From Lasiosphaeris hirsuta (lineage: Eukaryota > Ascomycota > Sordariomycetes > Sordariales > Lasiosphaeriaceae): 64,000 bases of DNA. The notes below the pieces were generated by a model. The model saw only the letters and a list, made by a program, of their open reading frames with translations, searched no databases and was not told where the DNA came from. The stretch covers positions 1,240,001 to 1,304,000 of the forward strand of contig JAUKUA010000001.1 in the NCBI GenBank assembly GCA_030549175.1. Reading direction: 5' to 3'. A program made the translations under genes and the position numbers. How positions within the stretch are numbered: position 1 is the first letter of the stretch; every line of letters begins with the position of its first letter. Of this stretch, positions 58,842 through 64,000 are shown piece after piece.

Positions 58842-61051
58842 ATGGCAGGAATCGACCCCAGGCGGTCGTCGAGAGCGCGAACTACTGGTACCCAATCCCA
58901 ATCACAAATCTCATCAACGGCATCCAGTCTCTCAGGCCGGACTGAGCGCAATTCCCGGCTCTTCAAGACTGGCTCACCACCCAAGTCGACCTCGACAGGA
59001 TCACTCTCCTCCGAGCCCCCAGAAGACACAATCACAGCCGACGACACTTTTGGGAATCGGCGTCGTACTCGTGGACAAGGAGAAGACCGAGAGCGGCCAG
59101 TGACACGAACCGAAGCAAACGAAATGGCCAACGGCGATGATGATTTACAAGAAGAGGACGAGGCAGTCCGCTGTATCTGCGGCTACGACGACTATCCAGG
59201 CCCTCCGCCCTTTGACGACGATAATGTAAAGCATAGCGTGAAAGACACAACTGACATCGATCCTATATTCGCAACAGACCTTACCGATGATGCAGCTGGC
59301 TTCTTCGTGCAATGCGACGTCTGCAAAGTTTGGCAGCATGGTGCCTGTGTTGGCATAATGACTGAGGAATCTAGTCCCGATGAATACTTTTGCGAGGGCT
59401 GTCGCAGAGACTTGCACAAAATCTTCACTGCAAGCAATGGGTATGCCTCTTAATTTCTTTGGTCAGAATGCGCTCCTTCGAGGCTGAGTTCAGCTGAACG
59501 GTTTTGGCGCTGGGGGCGGCGCGCCGCCGATCACGTCTCATGCGGCTCTCCCCCTCAACTCCAACATTGCGCAAACCTAGCGAAATGGTAGCCAAACCGC
59601 TAACACTATGCCTCCCAGACAGCGCTACTCCCACTACCTTCCACTCAAGAGACCATCAAGGGCTACATCGAGGTCGACCTCGCTCGCCAAGGATGGAACC
59701 CGATCACCACCCAAGGAGGAGGGCCGCAGTGGTCGCACGTCGTCGGCGAATCATGCTTCAAAGCGACGATCTACAATGAACAGTCGAGAAGCTGCTTACG
59801 ATGAAGCAGAGGCACTCAGACGGGCGATTGAGGCGAGCAAAGAGGATGCTCCGGAATTGCCAGAAGGCGCTCCAAGGCGAGCGAAGCGGGGGAGAGGCGA
59901 CAGCGAAGAGTATGTTTCTTTACGCACAATCCGGCTGGGTGATCGCTAACATTTGAGAAAGGAAACAGGAAAATGCGAAGCGCCAGCGAACGAGCTCGCG
60001 ATCCGTGTCCCCATCTCTAGGTAAAAACGCAGATGAATCCGACGATACGGCAGCCACACGGAATGGCACATCGAAGTCGAAGTCACGTACCGGCACATCA
60101 ACCCGCCCTTCCCGGACCGAAAAGCCTTCAGAAAGAGAAGAGAGAGAGAGGCAGCGGGTCGAAGCTGCAAACAAGCGGAAGGGGAGGGCCGAACGCCGGC
60201 GGGCTGACGGTACGGCAGCAACAATTCTGGTGAAGGTTTCTGAAGCTCACGCAGATACAGATTCAGATCCTTCGGAAGAATTGCCGTTGGCAGCTCGCGC
60301 AACTGCGATCAGGACAGTGACAACTATCGGCACTGTTGTAGCTGCTGGAGCTGCTGGTGGCACGACAACGACGAGTACCACTACCTCGACAGAAGCTGTC
60401 AACCCACCGACAATACCCGAACCACCACTCCAACCAGAGCCGAGTCCAGACACACCCCCTACAAGTGTGATCACGGCCAAAATTGACAAGAAGCGATCAC
60501 ACAAAAAGAAGGGACGTAATCAGTACACAAGAGATAGAGATGGCCACGACGAGGACTCGCCCGCGCGATCGCAATCTAGGGACATTCAGAGAGAAGACCA
60601 CGCGCCTACAGGACCAGCAACCAAGGCTAGCGCAGCTGAAACCACGCACCAGAACAATGCAAACCATAGCCATAACCACCATCCACCTCACCCCCACAAG
60701 TCACATGCCAAAGCAAAGGGCGGGATGAACAGTAAAGTCACTATGACGGATATGAAGCGCAAGGCGGGGGCGCTCCTGGACTTTATCTCACGAACTCAGG
60801 TTGAGCTCGCCAGCGAAGCGCTGCCCGAGACGGGCGATGTGAGTGCCAAAGTCAACGGAGGGGTTGCGACTGCAGCAAGGCGGTCAGAGAAGAGCTTGGA
60901 TGATTCCGCAGGCCTTGTCTCTTCTGGGTCTGAGATCGGGATTGGAATGGCCTCGCGGCTAGAGAAGGAGTTCAAGGAGTTGAATTGCCTAGAGATGATG
61001 GATAGCCTGACACGGAGGCTGGTGAAGTGGCAACAGGAATATGCTGCATGA
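58842..61051 (+). CDS. cti6: PHD-finger protein, Cti6-type histone deacetylase subunit
   Basis: Cti6 is a PHD subunit of the Rpd3L histone deacetylase complex, linking it to chromatin. Three exons are read: 58842-59440, 59619-59909 and 59962-61051 (introns 178 and 52 nt, both with GCTAAC branches), giving 659 residues. The PHD finger spans about 111-188: CICG, then after a long acidic insert FFVQCDVCKVWQHGACVGI, then YFCEGCRRDLHKIF. That last helix is the Cti6 pattern. The insert of about 38 residues between the first Cys pair and the second is longer than in yeast. After it come KRPSRA and Ser/Arg-rich disorder, a helix rich in Glu/Ala (EAEALRRAIEASKEDAPE), a basic KRQRTSSRS nuclear signal, a Thr run, a His-rich stretch and a C-terminal helical module (EFKELNCLEMMDSLTRRL). 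A 51-nt segment at 60210-60260 could be an in-frame intron. Confidence 0.85.
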
Positions 61052-62011
61052 CTCTTTGGGCAGATATGTAAAGGGAAGAATGTCTGGCCTGATGACTTGG
61101 CTGAAGGTATATATGCTTAAATTATTCTATATAATCGGGACGAATGGATCATGGGTGGGGGAAACAATGGGGGCATTTTCAATCATTCGAATTGGCGTTT
61201 GGGCGGTCATATACCTAGGTCTGCGGGACCCTTCACGTTTTATTATTACTTGGGGGACATGACTCGGTCACTGGATTCAGGACGTATTGAGTCGAGGGTT
61301 CGGGGACCGGGGTAGCTGGCAAAAGGAGACAACTCCTCACGTCTCTAGCAGAAAGGAGTTTGCTTGGATGCCTCGCTTTATAGCTAGGGAACTCCGATTT
61401 TCTCTTTTGGGGAATATTGATAGTAACGGGATGTTTCTTTTTTGGTCTGGTTCGGGTGTCTAGCTCCGGTAGGAAAGAGCTTTGGTCGAGGATGATTGGG
61501 ATGAAAAAAAGCTATCGAACCGGTGATGGCAAGGCTGTGGGTGGGCAGCCAGTGGCCTTTGTGGTGTCTGTGTTATATTTGTTTGAATCGGTGTTTGTTT
61601 TGTACTATTGGATTTTTTTCAAGCCGTTGAGGTAATACCCCCTTTTTATCATAAGCTCAGGATATCACGTCGATCAAGTTCAATACCCATTGTTGTGTTT
61701 GACAGTGTGAAGATGTGCAATTATGGTAGCAGTTCATGTTTTGGAATGTATCCTGTATATGTTTTTGCCGATATATGTGCGAGGTATGTTTAATGTACAT
61801 GATGCAGTGTACATTCAATAAACGTTTGTTGTACACCGTGACCTGAATATGACCCCTCGAAATATGCCGAGAAAAGGGGAGAAAGGGGGGGGGAACTGGG
61901 TATCTTGTTTCTGTTATGATATGCGCCGTTCCGTTTCATGCTGCCTATCCGCCCAGTTGGTCTGGGGAAAAGACCAATTTTCTTTCCCAACGGCCAAATG
62001 ACAATACGCAG
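61052..62011. other. Convergent 3' interval between cti6 and mtg1
   Basis: 960 bp between two convergent genes, T-rich on the plus strand. An AATAAA-type signal lies at 61817-61822. No gene is supported. Confidence 0.55.
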
Positions 62012-63238
62012 TCACACGACCCCACCTGTGGCTGGGGGAGCGATGCCCATCCTCTTCAGCTGGGTCTTCAGCTTGCGCTCTGCCTTGTCCTTTTTCCTAG
62101 CCTGGTTCATGCTCAGCGTCGGCGAGTTGGCTGCCTCGACTGACTGGCCCAGCGTCTCAGGCGTGACCTCGTCTAGCAAGAACCGGCCGAGGTTGCCGTG
62201 GCGCCACTGCTGGATGGCCCACTCAGCGGCGCTTTCGAGACTCAGCTCGCCACCCTTCAGCAGTTTGCCGGTACGTTGTGCGATACCGCGGAGAAACACG
62301 TGGACGTCGTTGGTCGGGCGGGGGCAGAAGCGGTCCGTGTACAGCCGGTGATCGACCTGATTGAGGTGGTACAGCAAGTAGTCGGCCACGGTAACGGCGG
62401 GGACGAGACCGTCCTTCACGCAGCCGACGAGGGCGAGCTTAAGCATGTCCTCCGCCACCGAGACGTAGGGGATAAATACGCCTGGAGTATCGAGCACAAA
62501 AACGCCCTCGCCGAGGCCCTCGCATCCGTTGACGCCGTGCGACTCGCCCGGGGCAATTCGGACGGGGGTTCCGAGCTTGCGCGTGACGCCAGGGCTGGCG
62601 CCGGTCCGGGCGGCCTTGGGCAGCCCCATACCGCGGGCGCGCATCCGATTCAGGAGGGTGCTCTTGCCGGCATTGGGCATGCCGACGACCATGGCGCTCA
62701 GTCCCGTCAGACTGTCGATTTCGCGGGCGACGGACTTGATGGCGTCAATGAGCTTGCCGTCATTCTTGTCGAATTCGTCCTGGCCGAGAAACAGGACGGC
62801 CCTGGCGTGGCGGCCCTCTTTATGAAAGTTGCGAAGAGCCCTGATGACCTCGGCGCTACTCTGGCGGGGATACTGGTCCTTACGTCTGGTCTCCCCGCCG
62901 GACGGCCCTAGGTCGCGTTTGGTGTAGACGATGATGCGGGCGCGTTGCTCGGGGGTAGCAGCGAGGTTACGCTCCAGCATGGGATTCCATGAGGTCAGGG
63001 GAATGCGGAAATCACGGACCTCGATGATGAGGCCGCAGTTGGAGAGGCGCTGGCGCATGCGCGACAAGGCGGCTTGGTGGTGACCCAGGAAGTAGGAGCG
63101 TGTGATGGACGGCGAGGCATCGAAGGCTACACGAGGGGCAAAGCTGCTTGCTGATCCTCCCACTGTGAGGCCAGTTGCAGTCCTCGCAGTCGCGATGATA
63201 ACGGCGCCAGCACTTGCGGCGGTTGCCGGCGTCGACAT
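62012..63238 (-). CDS. mtg1: Mitochondrial ribosome-assembly GTPase Mtg1
   Basis: A circularly permuted GTPase of the YlqF/RbgA group that matures the mitochondrial large ribosomal subunit at the inner membrane. The frame is intron-free, 408 residues, from the ATG at 63238. The permuted motif order is visible: G4-type TKRD (106-109), then G1 GMPNAGKST (186-194), G2 Thr in GVTRK (217-221), and G3 DTPG (250-253). The N-terminal 45 residues are Ala/Thr/Arg-rich with no clear acid until Asp40, a plausible presequence. The domain around CGLIIEVRDFRIPLTSWNPM is the usual N-terminal family block. The C-terminal half contains a small helical domain and ends in a Lys-rich tail. All nucleotide-binding motifs look intact. 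Confidence 0.95.
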   Translation of the reverse strand: MSTPATAASAGAVIIATARTATGLTVGGSASSFAPRVAFDASPSITRSYFLGHHQAALSRMRQRLSNCGLIIEVRDFRIPLTSWNPMLERNLAATPEQRARIIVYTKRDLGPSGGETRRKDQYPRQSSAEVIRALRNFHKEGRHARAVLFLGQDEFDKNDGKLIDAIKSVAREIDSLTGLSAMVVGMPNAGKSTLLNRMRARGMGLPKAARTGASPGVTRKLGTPVRIAPGESHGVNGCEGLGEGVFVLDTPGVFIPYVSVAEDMLKLALVGCVKDGLVPAVTVADYLLYHLNQVDHRLYTDRFCPRPTNDVHVFLRGIAQRTGKLLKGGELSLESAAEWAIQQWRHGNLGRFLLDEVTPETLGQSVEAANSPTLSMNQARKKDKAERKLKTQLKRMGIAPPATGGVV

Positions 63239-64000
63239 TGTTTTGGGCGGTTGGTGCAGAGTTGGGACTAGGGCGGGTGGTGCTGGTGTACCGCTTTTCT
63301 CATTGTAAGCGATGCGTGTCTCCCATCTCTTCGATATCTAGCCACTATTCGCACCACGAGCTCTCGCGGTTGTGGAACTGCGTTGGCTCTGAGTTTTTGC
63401 ACTCACCTGCACCTGCTGCGGCTGCTGCGTCACAAATAATTTTGATACCAGCATCCTGCATACCTAACGGGGTTTGACTCGGATACCTGCATTTCTGTCC
63501 CTCTGGGGCCGAGGGAGATGGGATGATCTTGCGCATCTACTTCTCATTGCTCCAGAAACAACGTGTTTTACACATGGGCAGGATTTACAACTCACCACAG
63601 GTTATGCACTATTGTGAATGTCCTCAGATGCGAAGGAGGAATCGGTCAATGGCATGAGTTGGAGAGTCACTTGCATTTAGGCCCTCGAAAACCAAAACGC
63701 CAATGACGTAATGACTCGAGATCCCCTGCAGCGGGGCACATGAAGGCGTCCAGGTCGAGACCGATTTTCGGCAGCCGCTTTTAGCTGCGGCTCCACGTGC
63801 GCCCAACCAGCATCCTGACAGGGACGACAGGCCCTTCCAAGACTTCCCCTCTCACCGACTGATGGTGCCGTGAGTTCTGAACAATGGCAAAATATTCAAC
63901 AGCGGGAATTATCGCACCAAACTGGTCCTAGCTACAGCGCTACGCCACCCGCCATCAGTTGACCAGCATTTATCCTGTCCCTCCACATGTAGTACGCAAA
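63239..64000. other. Right-edge intergenic sequence
   Basis: This contains the mtg1 promoter and leader. No further gene, RNA or repeat is supported before the window ends. Confidence 0.5.

Overview
The window is nuclear DNA of a filamentous ascomycete, most likely a Sordariomycete of the Sordariales type. The evidence is fifteen protein genes with short introns (about 47-235 nt, GT-AG with CTRAC-like branch points), dispersed single-copy housekeeping genes on both strands, proteins recognisable as fungal orthologues, and an intron-bearing tRNA. There are no operons, no CRISPR, no phage and no intact transposon. The genus is an inference from protein style only.

Layout, left to right. 0.5-5 kb: a large coiled-coil protein with a multi-span C-terminal membrane tail (minus strand). 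5.6-7 kb: Nse4, the Smc5/6 kleisin (minus), divergent from Vps34, the class III PI3-kinase (plus, 7.5-10.3 kb). 10.5-11.8 kb: mitochondrial 2-enoyl thioester reductase Etr1 (minus). 13.5-14.2 kb: a small disordered fungal protein (minus). 16.5-17.2 kb: Ubc13 (minus, four exons), divergent from Mtc5/Sea3/WDR59 (plus, 18.8-23.7 kb). 24.3 kb: tRNA-Lys(CUU) with an 18-nt intron. 25.9-27.6 kb: a protein with an areA-type 'GATA-like' N-terminal domain but no zinc finger (minus). A gene-poor 4.7-kb stretch follows. 32.3-39.1 kb: three genes with mitochondrial-looking N termini, a short-chain dehydrogenase (minus), the methylcrotonoyl-CoA carboxylase beta subunit (minus) and isovaleryl-CoA dehydrogenase (plus). 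The last two share a 375-bp divergent promoter. After another gene-poor 4.5-kb stretch come a Nudix hydrolase (43.6 kb, plus) and a dienelactone-hydrolase-family enzyme (45-46.2 kb, plus, with one GC-AG intron). 47.5-52.7 kb: a 1664-residue disordered protein (minus). 54.6-56.5 kb: a single-pass membrane protein with a conserved CxxC motif (minus). 58.8-61.1 kb: a Cti6-type PHD-finger protein (plus), convergent with Mtg1, the mitochondrial ribosome-assembly GTPase (minus, 62-63.2 kb).

Working together: the clear functional pair is the leucine-catabolic MCC-beta/IVD couple. Isovaleryl-CoA made during leucine degradation is oxidised by IVD, and the product is carboxylated by MCC. The biotin-carrying alpha subunit is not in this window. 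Etr1 and Mtg1 are also mitochondrial. Vps34 and Mtc5 both act at the vacuole or endosome in nutrient signalling and autophagy, but they lie 8 kb apart with unrelated genes between them, so proximity is probably chance. I found no convincing new multi-gene system. The most notable observations are the undescribed conserved fungal proteins, the divergent catabolic promoter with its tandem 10-bp element, the GC-AG intron, and the possible dual start of the dienelactone-hydrolase-family gene. Exon boundaries were read by eye from splice consensus and reading-frame continuity, so each needs transcript support.
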